The notes: a model not told the origin generated them from the letters alone. A DNA stretch of 64,000 nucleotides from Bradyrhizobium sp. Ce-3 (GCF_022835695.1 NZ_BQUV01000002.1:310001-374000), one strand, 5' to 3'. Shown: positions 35,950 to 47,463, counted from the first letter of the stretch. Translations and numbers: made by a program.

Positions 35950-37308
35950 ATGCAGGTCACCGAGACCCTCAACGAGGGACTGAAGCACGAATTCAAGATC
36001 AGCGTTCCGGCATCCGATCTCGATGCCAAGGCGGGCGCCAAGCTGGTCGACCTCAAGGACAAGGTCCGTCTCAACGGCTTCCGTCCCGGCAAGGTGCCGG
36101 TGGCGCACCTGAAGAAGATCTACGGCCGCTCGGTGATGGCCGAGACCATCGACCAGACCATCAGCGACACCAACCGGCAGCTGTTCGAAGACCGCGGCTT
36201 CCGCCTCGCCGGCGAGCCGAAGATCACGATGCCGACCGAGAAGGACCAGGTCGAGGAATTGCTGTCGGGCAAGACCGACCTGACCTACACGGTCGCGATC
36301 GAAGTCGTGCCGCCGATCCAGCTCGCCGACTTCAAGTCGTTTTCGGTCGAGAAGCCGGTGGTCGAGGTCGCCGACGCCGACGTCGACGATGCCATCAAGC
36401 GCATCGCCGAGGGCAGCCGTCCGTACAATGCCAAGACCGAGGGTGCGGCGGAGAAGGGCGACCGCGTCACCATCAGCTTCAAGGGCACCATCAACGGTGA
36501 AGCCTTCGAGGGCGGCACCGGCGAGGGCATCCAGGTCGTGATCGGCGCCGGCCAGTTCATCCCGGGCTTCGAGGAGCAGCTGATCGGCATCGGCACCGGC
36601 GAGACCCGCACGCTGAAGGTCTCGTTCCCGAAGAACTACCTGAACGACAAGCTCGCCGGCCAGCCGGCCGAGTTCGAGACCACCGCGACGCTGATCGAAG
36701 CGCCGGGCGAGACCGTGATCGACGACGAGTTTGCCAAGACGCTCGGTCTCGAATCGCTCGACAAGCTGAAGGAAGCGGCCCGCGAGCGCCTGACCGCCGA
36801 ATTCGCCGGCGCGACCCGCCAGAAGGTCAAGCGCGCGCTGCTCGACCGGCTCGACGAGAGCCACAAATTCGAGGCTCCGCCGTCGCTTGTCGCCGAAGAG
36901 TTCAACCTGATGTGGAACTCGATCAAGGCCGAGATGGACTCCTCCGGCAAGACCTTCGCCGACGAGAACACCACCGAGGAGGAGGCGAAGGAGGAGTACC
37001 ACAAGATCGCCGACCGCCGCGTCCGCCTCGGCCTCGTGCTGTCGGAGATCGGTGAGAAGAACAAGATCACGGTGACCGACGACGAGGTGTCGCGGGCGGT
37101 GATCGAGCGTGCGCGCCAGATGCCCGGCCGCGAAAAGGAAGTCTGGGATTACTATCGCAGCAACGCCCAGGCGCTGGCCCAGCTCCGCGCCCCGATCTAC
37201 GAGGACAAGGTCGTCGACTTCGTGCTCGAGCTCGCCACGGTGACCGAGAAGAAGGTCACCAAGGACGAGCTGTTCAAGGATGAAGACGCCGAGAAAACTG
37301 CCGCCTAA
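35950..37308 (+). CDS. tig: Trigger factor
   Basis: Ribosome-bound chaperone with peptidyl-prolyl isomerase activity, 452 residues. The N-terminal ribosome-binding part carries [17 protein letters not shown] (about 40-56), the signature loop. The FKBP-type domain (about 165-250) has [20 protein letters not shown] and [15 protein letters not shown]. The C-terminal arm is helical and charged. It is the first gene of the tig-clpP-clpX-lon protein-quality block, 164 bases after tRNA-Leu. Confidence 0.97.
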   Translation: MQVTETLNEGLKHEFKISVPASDLDAKAGAKLVDLKDKVRLNGFRPGKVPVAHLKKIYGRSVMAETIDQTISDTNRQLFEDRGFRLAGEPKITMPTEKDQVEELLSGKTDLTYTVAIEVVPPIQLADFKSFSVEKPVVEVADADVDDAIKRIAEGSRPYNAKTEGAAEKGDRVTISFKGTINGEAFEGGTGEGIQVVIGAGQFIPGFEEQLIGIGTGETRTLKVSFPKNYLNDKLAGQPAEFETTATLIEAPGETVIDDEFAKTLGLESLDKLKEAARERLTAEFAGATRQKVKRALLDRLDESHKFEAPPSLVAEEFNLMWNSIKAEMDSSGKTFADENTTEEEAKEEYHKIADRRVRLGLVLSEIGEKNKITVTDDEVSRAVIERARQMPGREKEVWDYYRSNAQALAQLRAPIYEDKVVDFVLELATVTEKKVTKDELFKDEDAEKTAA

Positions 37309-37342
37309 TTCCGGCACCTCGCGTTAATGATGAACCGCGAAA

Positions 37343-37377
37343 GCGCGCCTCGCGACGGATCCCGTCGCTAGGCGCGC
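37343..37377. other. Long hairpin between tig and clpP
   Basis: GCGCGCCT and GCGACGG (37343-37358) pair with CCGTCGC and AGGCGCGC (37362-37377), 15 pairs with one C/T mismatch and a 3-base loop. There is no T-run, so it may be a transcript-end stabiliser or a processing signal rather than a simple terminator. Confidence 0.55.
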
Positions 37378-37439
37378 GGATGCGAATCAGCTTGAACTTC
37401 CGCGACCTGCCCGGATGGGTAGTGCGGCCCAGTGCCGGT

Positions 37440-37465
37440 CTTGTCGGCCGGAAATTGGCCCATAT
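37440..37465 (+). promoter_or_regulatory. Predicted RpoH (sigma-32) promoter of clpP
   Basis: CTTGTC (37440-37445), a 13-base spacer, then CCCATAT (37459-37465) fits the alphaproteobacterial heat-shock promoter pattern. It lies 50 bases before the clpP ATG. Heat-shock control of clpP is established in other proteobacteria. Confidence 0.6.
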
Positions 37466-37515
37466 CTGGGTTAAGCCTTAAAGTTCTGCATCACCCCTAA
37501 CCCTTGGGTTCTTTC

Positions 37516-38151
37516 ATGCGCGATCCCGTTGAAACCTACATGAACCTCGTGCCGATGGTCGTCGAGCAGACCAATCGCGGCGAACGCGCCTACGACATTT
37601 TCTCGCGCCTCCTGAAAGAGCGCATCATCTTCGTCACCGGCCCGGTGGAAGACGGCATGTCGACGCTGATCGTCGCGCAGCTCTTGTTCCTCGAGGCGGA
37701 GAATCCGAAGAAGGAAATCTCGATGTACATCAACTCGCCGGGTGGCGTGGTGACGTCGGGCCTTGCTATCTACGACACGATGCAGTTCATCCGTCCGCCG
37801 GTGTCGACGCTGTGCACGGGGCAGGCGGCCTCGATGGGCTCGCTGCTGCTGGCAGCCGGCGAGAAGGACATGCGCTTCACGCTGCCGAATTCGCGCATCA
37901 TGGTGCACCAGCCCTCCGGCGGCTTCCAGGGCCAGGCCACCGACATCATGCTGCACGCGCAGGAGATCCTGAATCTCAAGAAGCGCCTCAACGAAATCTA
38001 CGTGAAGCACACCGGCCAGACCTACAAGGCGATCGAGGACGCGCTCGAGCGCGACAAGTTCCTCACCGCCGAGGATGCCAAGGCGTTCGGCCTCGTCGAC
38101 AAGGTGATCGACAAGCGGCCGGAAGACCCGTCGGCGGCCAAGGCTGCCTGA
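37516..38151 (+). CDS. clpP: ATP-dependent Clp protease proteolytic subunit
   Basis: Serine protease that forms the 14-mer chamber of ClpXP and ClpAP. It has 211 residues from the ATG at 37516. The triad is Ser106 (GQAASMGS), His131 (IMVHQPSGG) and Asp180 (ERDKFL). A TTG 12 bases upstream is possible but gives no better ribosome-binding site. It follows tig and precedes clpX by 455 bases, the usual order. Confidence 0.97.
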   Translation: MRDPVETYMNLVPMVVEQTNRGERAYDIFSRLLKERIIFVTGPVEDGMSTLIVAQLLFLEAENPKKEISMYINSPGGVVTSGLAIYDTMQFIRPPVSTLCTGQAASMGSLLLAAGEKDMRFTLPNSRIMVHQPSGGFQGQATDIMLHAQEILNLKKRLNEIYVKHTGQTYKAIEDALERDKFLTAEDAKAFGLVDKVIDKRPEDPSAAKAA

Positions 38152-38606
38152 CAAGGCTGCCTGATCTGGACAGGTATCTGGAGGCGTCGGTGTGATCTCC
38201 ACATTGACGCCTCACATAACCGGCAAAAGCAGGATGGCGGGCCCGCCGGCGGACGCATGCGCGCAGGCAGAAAGTTCCGCTTTCGTGCTCATATACCGGC
38301 GTGGTAATCCCGCAACGTTCCGTGGATTTCGACGCGTATTCCACGTGCGGTCGTGGAAAATCACGGTATTGTCACGGTCTTGAGCCGGCCATCCGATTAG
38401 CGAATTCTTGATAGTCGGGTGCCAGCATGGTTGGCTGTAATGCATCGGCTAAGATCGCGGAGATTCGAATAAACCGTGATTGGCATGGTCAGTATTGCGT
38501 AGGGTCTTTTTTGGTACGGAATTTGCTCTATCTACCCAAGACCCCGGTTTTGTGCCGGATTGGGTCGATCTGGCAAACAAGATCGAACGGCGGACGGAGA
38601 TAATGA
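38152..38606. other. clpP-clpX intergenic region
   Basis: 455 bases. A hairpin lies at 38181-38213 (GAGGCGTC with GACGCCTC, inner TGTG/CACA), 30 bases after the clpP stop, and may be its terminator although no T-run follows. The stretch 38390-38600 is AT-richer and should hold the clpX promoter. I see no credible small gene. Confidence 0.45.
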
Positions 38607-39881
<1,275 letters not shown>

Positions 39882-40201
39882 CAGCGCAATATTCTGTCGT
39901 TGTAATTGCGCGGCTGCCGGGCAATCCGGCGGTCGCCGCGGCGCACCAGCAGCGCCGCTGCGGCATTGCAGTAAATGCCTGTTTAGCCTGAATTTCCGGG
40001 CACTTCTCAGACTTGACACCCCCCGGCCTGATAGCCACCTAATGCTATCGGCGAGGGATCCCATGCGTTGAGATTCGTCGCTTTTCGATGCGGAATAAGC
40101 GACTGCTGACGGCAATCTTTTTCCGGATCACCAAGGCACCTTGTGGCGGTTGCGCAAACAGGCGGGCTGCGTGCAAGGGGGCAAAACAAAAGGATAAGGC
40201 C
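39882..40201. other. clpX-lon intergenic region
   Basis: 320 bases. A GC hairpin at about 39935-39964 may end clpX transcripts. A CTTGACA element at 40012-40018 with CACCTAAT some 17-19 bases on could be the lon promoter, of sigma-70 or heat-shock type. An in-frame extension of lon upstream to 40088 is poorly supported. No gene is seen. Confidence 0.45.
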
Positions 40202-42631
40202 ATGACGACCTCAAAACCCCGGCCAACGATCGTCCACGGCGAAAGCCACTCCTATCCGGTGTTGCCGCTCCGCGACATCGTCGTCTTCCCGCACATGATC
40301 GTTCCACTGTTCGTCGGCCGCGAGAAATCGATCCGCGCCCTCGAAGAGGTGATGAAGAACGATGCGCTGATCATGCTCGCGACGCAGAAGAACGCGTCCG
40401 ATGATGATCCGGCGCCCGATTCAATTTACGAGACCGGTACGCTTGCCAGCGTGCTGCAGCTGCTGAAGCTGCCCGACGGCACCGTGAAGGTGCTGGTCGA
40501 GGGCCTCGAGCGCGCGCGCGTCGAGAAATATTCCGACCGCAGCGAGTATTACGAGGCGACCGCAGTCGCGCTCGCCGACGCTGACGCGACCTCGGTCGAA
40601 GCCGAAGCGCTGGCGCGGTCGGTCGTGTCCGACTTCGAAAGCTATGTGAAGCTGAACAAGAAGATCTCCGCCGAAGTCGTCGGCGTGGTTCAGGCGATCA
40701 CCGATTTCGCCAAGCTCGGCGACACCGTTGCCTCGCATCTCGCGGTCAAGATTGCCGATCGGCAGGCGATCCTGGAGACGTTGTCCGTCACGCAGCGCCT
40801 GGAGAAGGTGCTGGGCCTGATGGAGAGCGAGATCTCGGTGCTGCAGGTCGAGAAGCGCATCCGCTCGCGCGTCAAGCGCCAGATGGAGAAGACCCAGCGC
40901 GAGTATTACCTGAACGAGCAGATGAAGGCGATCCAGAAGGAGCTCGGCGACGACGAAGGTCGCGACGAGCTGGCCGATCTGGAGGAGAAGATCTCCAAGA
41001 CCAAGCTCAGCAAGGAAGCGCGCGAGAAGGCCCAGCACGAGCTGAAGAAGCTGCGCCAGATGTCGCCGATGTCCGCGGAAGCGACCGTCGTGCGCAACTA
41101 TCTGGATTGGCTGCTGTCGATTCCGTGGGGCAAGAAGTCCAAGGTCAAGAAGGACCTCGAGGCCGCGCAAGCGGTGCTGGACTCCGATCACTACGGGCTC
41201 GAGAAGGTCAAGGACCGTATCGTCGAGTATCTCGCGGTGCAGTCGCGCGCCAACAAGCTGACCGGACCGATCCTGTGCCTGGTCGGACCTCCCGGCGTCG
41301 GCAAGACCTCGCTCGGCAAGTCGATCGCCAAGGCGACCGGCCGCGAGTTCGTGCGCGTGTCGCTCGGCGGCGTGCGTGACGAGGCCGAGATCCGCGGTCA
41401 CCGCCGCACCTATATCGGCTCGATGCCCGGCAAGATCATCCAGTCGATGCGGAAGGCGAAGACCTCGAACCCGCTGTTCCTGCTGGACGAGATCGACAAG
41501 ATGGGCGCCGATTTCCGCGGCGATCCGTCCTCGGCGCTGCTTGAGGTCCTGGACCCCGAGCAGAACTCGACCTTCAACGACCATTACCTGGAGGTCGACT
41601 ACGACCTGTCCAACGTGATGTTCATCACGACCGCGAATACGCTGAATATTCCGGGCCCGCTGATGGACCGCATGGAGATCATCCGGATCGCCGGCTACAC
41701 GGAGAACGAGAAGGTCGAGATCGCGCGCAAGCATCTGATCCCGAGCGCGCTCTCCAAGCACGGTCTGGACTCCAAGGAATGGTCGATCGACGACGCGGCC
41801 TTGCTGCTGATGATCCGCCGCTACACCCGCGAAGCGGGCGTGCGTAACCTGGAGCGTGAGCTCTCCACACTCGCCCGCAAGGCGGTGAAGGAGCTGATGA
41901 TCTCCAAGAAGAAGTCGGTGAAGGTCACCGAGGCGAACATCGAAGAGTTCCTCGGCGTTCCGAAGTATCGCTTCGGCGAGATCGACGACGAGGATCAGGT
42001 CGGTATCGTCACGGGTCTGGCCTGGACCGATGTCGGCGGCGAGCTGTTGACCATCGAAGGCGTCATGATGCCCGGCAAGGGCAAGATGACCGTCACGGGC
42101 AACCTGCGCGACGTGATGAAGGAGTCGATCTCGGCGGCGGCGTCTTACGTCCGCTCGCGTGCGATCGTCTACGGCATCGAGCCGCCGATGTTCGACCGGC
42201 GCGACATCCACGTTCACGTGCCGGAGGGCGCAACGCCGAAGGACGGTCCGTCCGCCGGCGTGGCGATGGCCACCGCGATCATCTCGGTCATGACCGGCAT
42301 TCCGGTCCGCCACGATGTCGCGATGACCGGCGAGATCACGCTGCGTGGTCGCGTGCTGCCGATTGGCGGTCTGAAGGAGAAGCTGCTGGCTGCCGCACGC
42401 GGCGGCATCAAGACGGTGCTGATCCCCGAGGACAACGCCAAGGATCTCACGGAGATTTCCGATGCGATCAAGGGCGGCATGGAGATCATTCCGGTCTCGC
42501 GGCTGGATGAGGTCGTCGCCAAGGCGCTGACCCGCGTACCTGCGCCGATCGTCTGGGAAGAGGAGACCAGCAAGGTCGACGTCAAGCCCGACGCTTCGGA
42601 TGAGGCTTCCGGTGGCCTGACGGCGCACTGA
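40202..42631 (+). CDS. lon: ATP-dependent protease Lon
   Basis: Hexameric AAA+ serine protease, 809 residues from the ATG at 40202 with AAAGGA and AAGG upstream. The N-terminal substrate domain starts [21 protein letters not shown]. Walker A is GPPGVGKTS, Walker [12 protein letters not shown]. The protease domain has the Ser684-Lys727 dyad (DGPSAG and GGLKEK), 43 residues apart as in E. coli Lon. It is followed by a strong bidirectional terminator. Confidence 0.98.
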   Translation: MTTSKPRPTIVHGESHSYPVLPLRDIVVFPHMIVPLFVGREKSIRALEEVMKNDALIMLATQKNASDDDPAPDSIYETGTLASVLQLLKLPDGTVKVLVEGLERARVEKYSDRSEYYEATAVALADADATSVEAEALARSVVSDFESYVKLNKKISAEVVGVVQAITDFAKLGDTVASHLAVKIADRQAILETLSVTQRLEKVLGLMESEISVLQVEKRIRSRVKRQMEKTQREYYLNEQMKAIQKELGDDEGRDELADLEEKISKTKLSKEAREKAQHELKKLRQMSPMSAEATVVRNYLDWLLSIPWGKKSKVKKDLEAAQAVLDSDHYGLEKVKDRIVEYLAVQSRANKLTGPILCLVGPPGVGKTSLGKSIAKATGREFVRVSLGGVRDEAEIRGHRRTYIGSMPGKIIQSMRKAKTSNPLFLLDEIDKMGADFRGDPSSALLEVLDPEQNSTFNDHYLEVDYDLSNVMFITTANTLNIPGPLMDRMEIIRIAGYTENEKVEIARKHLIPSALSKHGLDSKEWSIDDAALLLMIRRYTREAGVRNLERELSTLARKAVKELMISKKKSVKVTEANIEEFLGVPKYRFGEIDDEDQVGIVTGLAWTDVGGELLTIEGVMMPGKGKMTVTGNLRDVMKESISAAASYVRSRAIVYGIEPPMFDRRDIHVHVPEGATPKDGPSAGVAMATAIISVMTGIPVRHDVAMTGEITLRGRVLPIGGLKEKLLAAARGGIKTVLIPEDNAKDLTEISDAIKGGMEIIPVSRLDEVVAKALTRVPAPIVWEEETSKVDVKPDASDEASGGLTAH

Positions 42632-42651
42632 GCGAGCTCCTACGAAATAAG

Positions 42652-42678
42652 AAAACGGCGCCTTCGGGCGCCGTTTTT
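42652..42678. terminator. Bidirectional intrinsic terminator after lon
   Basis: Perfect 11-bp stem AAAACGGCGCC (42652-42662) with GGCGCCGTTTT (42667-42677), TTCG loop, flanked by A and T runs. It serves lon and can also stop the convergent MFS transcript. Confidence 0.92.
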
Positions 42679-42711
42679 GTTGGACGGTTCGCTGGTAACA
42701 GGTGGGCGCGG

Positions 42712-43923
42712 CTACTCTTTCTTCTCGACGATGAAATTGCCGATCGCCCCGCACGCCATCAACACGCTGGTGCCGAGGAACACCGCACGCATGCCGATAT
42801 GGCCGCCAATGAATCCGCCGGCGAGCGGGCCGATCACCTGGCCGGCATATTGCGCCGAGATCGAATAGCCCAGCATGCTGCCGGTGACGGCGTCGGGCAC
42901 GTTGTGCCGGATCACGCTGGCGATGCACGGCAGCAGGCCGCCGAGCGCGAGCCCCATCAGGAAGCGCAGCAGGATCAGCTGCCAGCCGCTGACCACGAAG
43001 GCCTGCGGGATCAGCAGCAGCGCCGAGGCGGCGAGGCAGACGGTGATGATCCGCCAGTGGCCGACACGATCGGCGAGCTTGCCGAGATGCGACGACGACA
43101 AGAGGCTGCCGAACGCCGCCGCCGACATCACGAGGCCGGCGACGAACGTCACCTGCGGCGCCTCGACCAGCTGCGCGACGTAGACCGTGATGATGGGCTC
43201 GATCGACATGTTGGCGATCATCAAGAGCAGGCCGGTGCACCACATCGCGATGACCGGGCGTTTGTCCGGAACCAGCGACCAGCCGCCACGCGACTTGCTG
43301 CCCTTCGCCGTCTTCGGACGTGCTTCCTCGCGGATCAGGAAAGTGGTGCCGAGGAAGGTGATGAAGATGACGCCGCCGATCAGGAAGAAGGTCGCGCGGA
43401 TGCCGATCAAGCCGGGCAGGACGCCGCCGATCAACGGGCCGACCAGGCCGCCGGCCATGATGCCGGCCGACAGCACGCCGATCGCCCAGCCGGACCGCGC
43501 CTTCGGCGTCTGCGCCGCGACCAGCACCGTCGAGCCGGAGGCGTAGCCGCCGAGCAGACCGGTCAACAGCCTCAAGGCCACCAGCTCATAGACGTTGTGC
43601 GCCATGCCGATCAGCGACATCGCGATCGCCATGCCGAGGCTGGCGCGGATCAGCATCAGCTTGCGGCCATAACGATCGGCGAGCCGTCCCCACAGTGGCG
43701 CCGTGAGCGCGGCCGTAAAGAACGTTGCGCCATAGGCGATGCCCGACCATTGCACGATGGCAGCATGGTCTGACACGCCGAGCTGCTCGACATAGAGCGG
43801 CAGGAACGGCAACAGCAGCGTCATCCCGACGATGGTCGTGAACGAGCCGTACACGCAGACGATCAGATTGCGCTTCCAGGGACCTGCGTCGAGCAGGGCT
43901 TCGCGATCGACTTCCATATCCAT
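42712..43923 (-). CDS. MFS transporter, drug-efflux type
   Basis: 403 residues with twelve predicted membrane helices. The motif-A-like loop is ALTAPLWGRLADRYGRKLMLI (about 78-98) after helix 2, and a second copy-like SSSHLGKLADRVGHWRII follows helix 8. A helix-5 motif-C-like run GVLSAGIMAGGLVGPLIGG suggests a drug/H+ antiporter. It starts 1 base after the stop of the GntR-type regulator gene, so the two form an operon with the regulator first. Confidence 0.9.
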   Translation of the reverse strand: MDMEVDREALLDAGPWKRNLIVCVYGSFTTIVGMTLLLPFLPLYVEQLGVSDHAAIVQWSGIAYGATFFTAALTAPLWGRLADRYGRKLMLIRASLGMAIAMSLIGMAHNVYELVALRLLTGLLGGYASGSTVLVAAQTPKARSGWAIGVLSAGIMAGGLVGPLIGGVLPGLIGIRATFFLIGGVIFITFLGTTFLIREEARPKTAKGSKSRGGWSLVPDKRPVIAMWCTGLLLMIANMSIEPIITVYVAQLVEAPQVTFVAGLVMSAAAFGSLLSSSHLGKLADRVGHWRIITVCLAASALLLIPQAFVVSGWQLILLRFLMGLALGGLLPCIASVIRHNVPDAVTGSMLGYSISAQYAGQVIGPLAGGFIGGHIGMRAVFLGTSVLMACGAIGNFIVEKKE

Positions 43924-43924
43924 G

Positions 43925-44593
43925 TCAGCGCAATCCGATCACGGCGAAGCCGCGCGCCCGCAGGCCGCGGCGGTCCTCGTTGAGCGAACGGAGCAGGCGA
44001 TCGCGGGTGTCGGTGATGTGATCGGCGGCCTCGCGCGCGGCCGCGTCCGGGTCATTGGCCTTGATGAAGCCGAGGATGCGCCGATGCTCGCGCCAGGCCT
44101 GCTCGCGCGAGGGCTCGGTCCACACTTCGAGCCAGCGCGCCCGCGACAGCCGCGTCATGGCGCCGGCGATCGCCTTGACGATGAAGGGGTTGCCCGAGAG
44201 CCGCGCGATCTCGACATGGAAATCGGTGCCGACGCGGTGCCATTCCTCGCGCGGCGCGCCGGACTGGCAGGCATCCAGCGTCTCCTCGATCGCGGCGATG
44301 TCGGCCGCGCTCGCCCGCGCGCAGGCGAGGCGGACCGCCGTCGTCTCCAGCGGGATCCGGAATTCGGCCAGTGCCTCCAGCTCGCCGAGATCGATCGGCG
44401 CGACGATCCAGTTGCGGCCGTCGCGGCGGACCAGCTCCTCGCCCTCGAGCCGCACCAGCGCGGCGCGGATCGGCGTGCGCGATCCCTCGAACCGGCTCTC
44501 CAGCCAGCGCTCGGTCAGCCGCTCGCCGGGACCGAGGTCGAGCGACAGGATCATCTCCCGGAGCTGGTCGTGGATTTGAAGCATCTGGGACAT
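43925..44593 (-). CDS. GntR-family regulator, FCD subfamily
   Basis: 222 residues from the ATG at 44593, which has AAAGGA upstream. The winged helix is LGPGERLTERWLESRFEGSRTPIRAAL (about 20-46), the FadR-type DNA-reading helix. The FCD effector domain follows (LAEFRIPLETTAVRLACARAS, TDFHVEIARLSGNPF, REHRRILGFIKANDP) with the Asp and His residues that bind metal in this subfamily. It lies 1 base upstream of the MFS gene, which it probably controls. Confidence 0.92.
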   Translation of the reverse strand: MSQMLQIHDQLREMILSLDLGPGERLTERWLESRFEGSRTPIRAALVRLEGEELVRRDGRNWIVAPIDLGELEALAEFRIPLETTAVRLACARASAADIAAIEETLDACQSGAPREEWHRVGTDFHVEIARLSGNPFIVKAIAGAMTRLSRARWLEVWTEPSREQAWREHRRILGFIKANDPDAAAREAADHITDTRDRLLRSLNEDRRGLRARGFAVIGLR

Positions 44594-44769
44594 GGAGCAT
44601 CCTTTCGCGGGAGCCGGTGGCGCACGGAAGCGCCGGCAAGTCTCGTATCCCGGTTTGGTATCCCAAACAAGGCCGATCCGGGATACCAGGAATGCTCCGC
44701 CGACGGCGCCATTGACGATGGAACGGCGCCCAAGGAGCGGCTTTGTTGAATGGAAATGGAGGGCGCAGC

Positions 44770-45174
44770 ATGCACATCGACGGGCAATGCCATTGCGGGG
44801 CCGCGACCTATCAGGCCGAGATCGATCCGGAGCGGGTGTCGATCTGCCATTGCACGGACTGCCAGACACTGACCGGCTCGCCCTATCGCGTCACGGTGAT
44901 CTGCGCCGCCGAGCAGGTGCAGCTCACTGGAGCGGCGCCGAAGGTCTACGGCAAGCGGGGCGACAACGGCCGGATCCGCTTCCAGCACTTTTGCGGCGAT
45001 TGCGGTTCACCGTTGTTCACCAGCGGCGAGGACGGCGGTCCCGACGACTGGGGCATCCGTTGGGGCAGCATTCGCCAGCGCGGCGAATTGACCCCGCGAC
45101 GTCAGGTCTGGTGCCGTTCCGCCGCGCCATGGATCCACGATCTCAAGGGATTGCCGGCGCGGCCCAAGGATTGA
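44770..45174 (+). CDS. GFA-family (CENP-V-like) zinc protein
   Basis: 134 residues. The cysteine pattern GQCHCGA, ICHCTDCQ and HFCGDCGSPLF is the glutathione-dependent formaldehyde-activating (Gfa) fold, binding two zinc ions. Most members are not proven Gfa enzymes. GGAGGG precedes the ATG at 44770, so the longer TTG start is unlikely. It is divergent from the GntR gene and ends 56 bases before tRNA-Val. Confidence 0.9.
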   Translation: MHIDGQCHCGAATYQAEIDPERVSICHCTDCQTLTGSPYRVTVICAAEQVQLTGAAPKVYGKRGDNGRIRFQHFCGDCGSPLFTSGEDGGPDDWGIRWGSIRQRGELTPRRQVWCRSAAPWIHDLKGLPARPKD

Positions 45175-45230
45175 AGCGTTTGCGAGCTTGCGCGCCAAGG
45201 GCTGGCGAGGCTAAAGAGGCGCGCCGGCAA

Positions 45231-45305
45231 GGGCGGTTAGCTCAGCGGTAGAGCACTGGTTTTACACACCATTGGTCGGGAGTTCGATCCTCTCACCGCC
45301 CACCA
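45231..45305 (+). tRNA. tRNA-Val (anticodon UAC)
   Basis: 75 bases with encoded CCA. Acceptor GGGCGGT pairs with ACCGCCC. The anticodon loop TTTACAC gives UAC. The outermost anticodon-stem pair appears as a C/T mismatch. The D and T arms (GCTCAGCGGTAGAGC, GTTCGATCC) are standard. Confidence 0.94.
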
Positions 45306-45459
45306 GCCTTCGCAGCTCACAGGCTACGGCTTGGCAAGCCAGCCTTCGAGCACAAATTTATCCGCTTGTTCGGTCCGCAGGGCGAAGGCTGTCGCGCCGA
45401 AGCTCGAAGAGCGTAGGCGGACCGGCTCCTCCATCTGGACGGCGCGATCAGATCCAGCC

Positions 45460-45708
45460 CTACGGCTGCAGCATCCTGATGGTCGAGATTGGCCACTTCC
45501 CGATGTGCCCTTTGATCGAGATGCGCAACCCATGCGACTCGTCCAGCGACACGCCCTCGACGGTTCCTGCCGTCCCATCGGTGAGAACCGCAGCTCGTCC
45601 GACAAGTTCGGCCTCGACTTGCACATGCTCGCGCAAGATGACGGTGGCGCGATGTTTCACGCGCTGCAAAGCGGCCGCTGGCTGCTGGGCCCGATGTAGT
45701 GAGGCCAT
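45460..45708 (-). CDS. Small conserved-looking protein, unknown function
   Basis: 82 residues from the ATG at 45708 with GGGAGAG upstream. The beta-rich central part VILREHVQVEAELVGRAAVL then GTAGTVEGVSLDESHGLRISIKG resembles a small barrel domain. No signal or membrane segment is seen. The function is unknown; coding is supported by the ribosome-binding site and the protein-like composition. Confidence 0.6.
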   Translation of the reverse strand: MASLHRAQQPAAALQRVKHRATVILREHVQVEAELVGRAAVLTDGTAGTVEGVSLDESHGLRISIKGHIGKWPISTIRMLQP

Positions 45709-45958
45709 GGCTCGGCTCTCCCTGAGCGCGCGGAAAGGGCGCGATCCCGGCCGTGGGGTAGTCTCATGGGGATGGCCGGGACCGCGCTTGCTCCGCGCTG
45801 GTCTGCCAAATGTCATGCGATAGCAGGCGATGCGAAAGGTGCCGAAAGTCACGCAGGCGTCGCGGGCCGGGCTCGGTTCCTTTTGGCGCGATGCAGCTCG
45901 GGTTTGATGCCGAGGCTGCTGCGATGCTATTCTCTCCGCCTAACCGGGAACTTGATGC

Positions 45959-46249
45959 ATGCGCAAACTCGCCGCGATTTTTCTTCTCACCATGATTGCC
46001 GCACCGGCTTTGGCGCAGGACGATCACGTCCAGCGCTATCGCGAAGAGGTCGAGAAATCGCCGGCCGATCTGGCCAACGAGGCGCGGCAGCAGCGCGCCT
46101 ATCAGCGTGCGCTCAGCGCGGTGCCGGACCAGAAGCCGACTGACCCGTGGGGCATTGCGCGCAGCGACGGGCAGGGCGCCCCCAAGAATGCCGCCAAGAC
46201 AGCGCCTGCGCCGAAGCCGGCCAAGCCGACCAACGCGGCGGCAAAATAA
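45959..46249 (+). CDS. Small secreted protein, unknown function
   Basis: 96 residues. The signal peptide MRKLAAIFLLTMIAAPALAQ is cleaved after ALA. The mature part is helical and charged (HVQRYREEVEKSPADLANEA), then a Lys/Ala/Pro-rich tail PKNAAKTAPAPKPAKPTNAA. It lies 22 bases upstream of the YciI gene on the same strand. A periplasmic location is likely, with no known role. Confidence 0.7.
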   Translation: MRKLAAIFLLTMIAAPALAQDDHVQRYREEVEKSPADLANEARQQRAYQRALSAVPDQKPTDPWGIARSDGQGAPKNAAKTAPAPKPAKPTNAAAK

Positions 46250-46271
46250 TCCCCGGGAGCGGACCTGGTCG

Positions 46272-46577
46272 ATGAAGTACTACGTTTGCAGATTGACCGG
46301 ACCGCGCCCGACCTTTCCGCAAGACATGACGCCGCAGGAAGCCGCCATCATGCAGGCGCACGTCGACTATTGCGGCGAGCTGCTACGTGCCGGCAAGGCG
46401 CTGGTGTTCGGACCGGTCGCCGATCCCGCCGGCGTCTGGGGCTTGGGCGTGCTGCAACTGTCCGACGAAGCCGATCCGCAGGAGATCGTCGCCAACGATC
46501 CCGTGACCAAGGCCAACGCCGGATTCACCTATCAGGTCACGCCGATGTTGCGCGCTGCGACGCGCGAGACTTGCTAG
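46272..46577 (+). CDS. YciI-family protein
   Basis: 101 residues with the ferredoxin-like YciI pattern: KYYVCRLTGPRPTF, then MQAHVDYCGELLRAGKALVFGPVADPAGVWGLGVL with the conserved His and Asp of the putative active site, and NDPVTKANAGFTYQV. The family is a proposed enzyme group without defined substrates. It ends 34 bases before a methyltransferase gene and may be cotranscribed with it. Confidence 0.85.
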   Translation: MKYYVCRLTGPRPTFPQDMTPQEAAIMQAHVDYCGELLRAGKALVFGPVADPAGVWGLGVLQLSDEADPQEIVANDPVTKANAGFTYQVTPMLRAATRETC

Positions 46578-46611
46578 GATCGGCGTCATCTCTCAGCGAG
46601 GTTTTGTTCAC

Positions 46612-47463
46612 ATGAACGCAGGTCACCCGCAAAACGCCGATCAGATCGCCTATTGGAACGGGCCGGGCGGCCAGCGCTGGGCCGCACGGCAGGCCGCGCA
46701 GGACATCGTGCTGCAACCGGTGCTCGATCTCTTGATCGATCGCGCGGCGCCGAAGGCCGGCGAGCGCGTCGTCGATGTCGGTTGCGGCAGCGGCGCCTCG
46801 AGCTTCGCGCTTGTGTCGAAGGTCGCGCCCGATGGCCATGTGCTTGGCGTCGACGTCTCGGAGCCGATGCTGACGCGGGCGCGGCAGAGCACGCCGCAGG
46901 GGATGCCGGTCGAGTTCGCGCTCGGCGATGCGACGGTCTATCCGTTCGCGCGCGCGAGCTTCGATCTCTTGGCCTCGCGCTTCGGCGTGATGTTCTTTGC
47001 CGATCCCGTGGCGTCGTTCGCCAATCTGCACAAGGCGATGAAGCCGACAGGCCGGCTTGCTTTCGCCTGCTGGCAGGAGCCGCGCGAAAATCCCTTCTTC
47101 ATGACGCCGCTGCAGGCGGTCTACAAGCACGTGCCGAAGCTGCCGCCGCTCGGCCCTGAGGATCCCGGCCCGTTCGCGTTCGCATCCGAGGCCCGGGTGA
47201 AGCGGATCCTGGGCGAAGCCGGTTTCTCCGGCATTGCCCTGGAGCCGTGCAAGGTCGAGCTCGATGTCGCAACCGGGCGCGGCATCGAGGCGGCGATCCA
47301 GGGCGCGCTCGAGATCGGGCCGGCCAGCCGCGCGCTGGAAGGGCATCCGGAGGAGGTGCGCTCCGCCGCCACCGCGTCGATACGCGAGGCGCTGGCGCCG
47401 TTCGCCAAGGGTGATTCCGTGCTGCTGCCCGGCGCGATCTGGATCGTGACGGCGCGGGCCTGA
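46612..47463 (+). CDS. Class I SAM-dependent methyltransferase
   Basis: 283 residues. Motif I is VVDVGCGSGASSFALVSK (about 58-75), then LGVDVSEPMLTRAR and a UbiE-like FDLLASRFGVMFFADP. The substrate is probably a small molecule or lipid quinone-like compound but is not predictable. The protein ends immediately before the convergent pepT stop; the two stops abut. Confidence 0.88.
   Translation: MNAGHPQNADQIAYWNGPGGQRWAARQAAQDIVLQPVLDLLIDRAAPKAGERVVDVGCGSGASSFALVSKVAPDGHVLGVDVSEPMLTRARQSTPQGMPVEFALGDATVYPFARASFDLLASRFGVMFFADPVASFANLHKAMKPTGRLAFACWQEPRENPFFMTPLQAVYKHVPKLPPLGPEDPGPFAFASEARVKRILGEAGFSGIALEPCKVELDVATGRGIEAAIQGALEIGPASRALEGHPEEVRSAATASIREALAPFAKGDSVLLPGAIWIVTARA

Noticed and set aside
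38460-38520. Sigma-54-like TTGGCATGG...TTGC upstream of clpX
   Set aside because: Spacing between the GG and GC doublets is three bases too long for a sigma-54 promoter.
40421-43243. 940-codon minus-strand open frame opposite lon
   Set aside because: It spans the lon gene, its terminator and part of the MFS gene, and its product is rich in Arg, His, Leu and Asp with no recognisable domain.
45306-45459. Possible integration remnant downstream of tRNA-Val
   Set aside because: I looked for a direct repeat of the tRNA 3' end and for integrase-like coding sequence in the next kilobase and saw neither.
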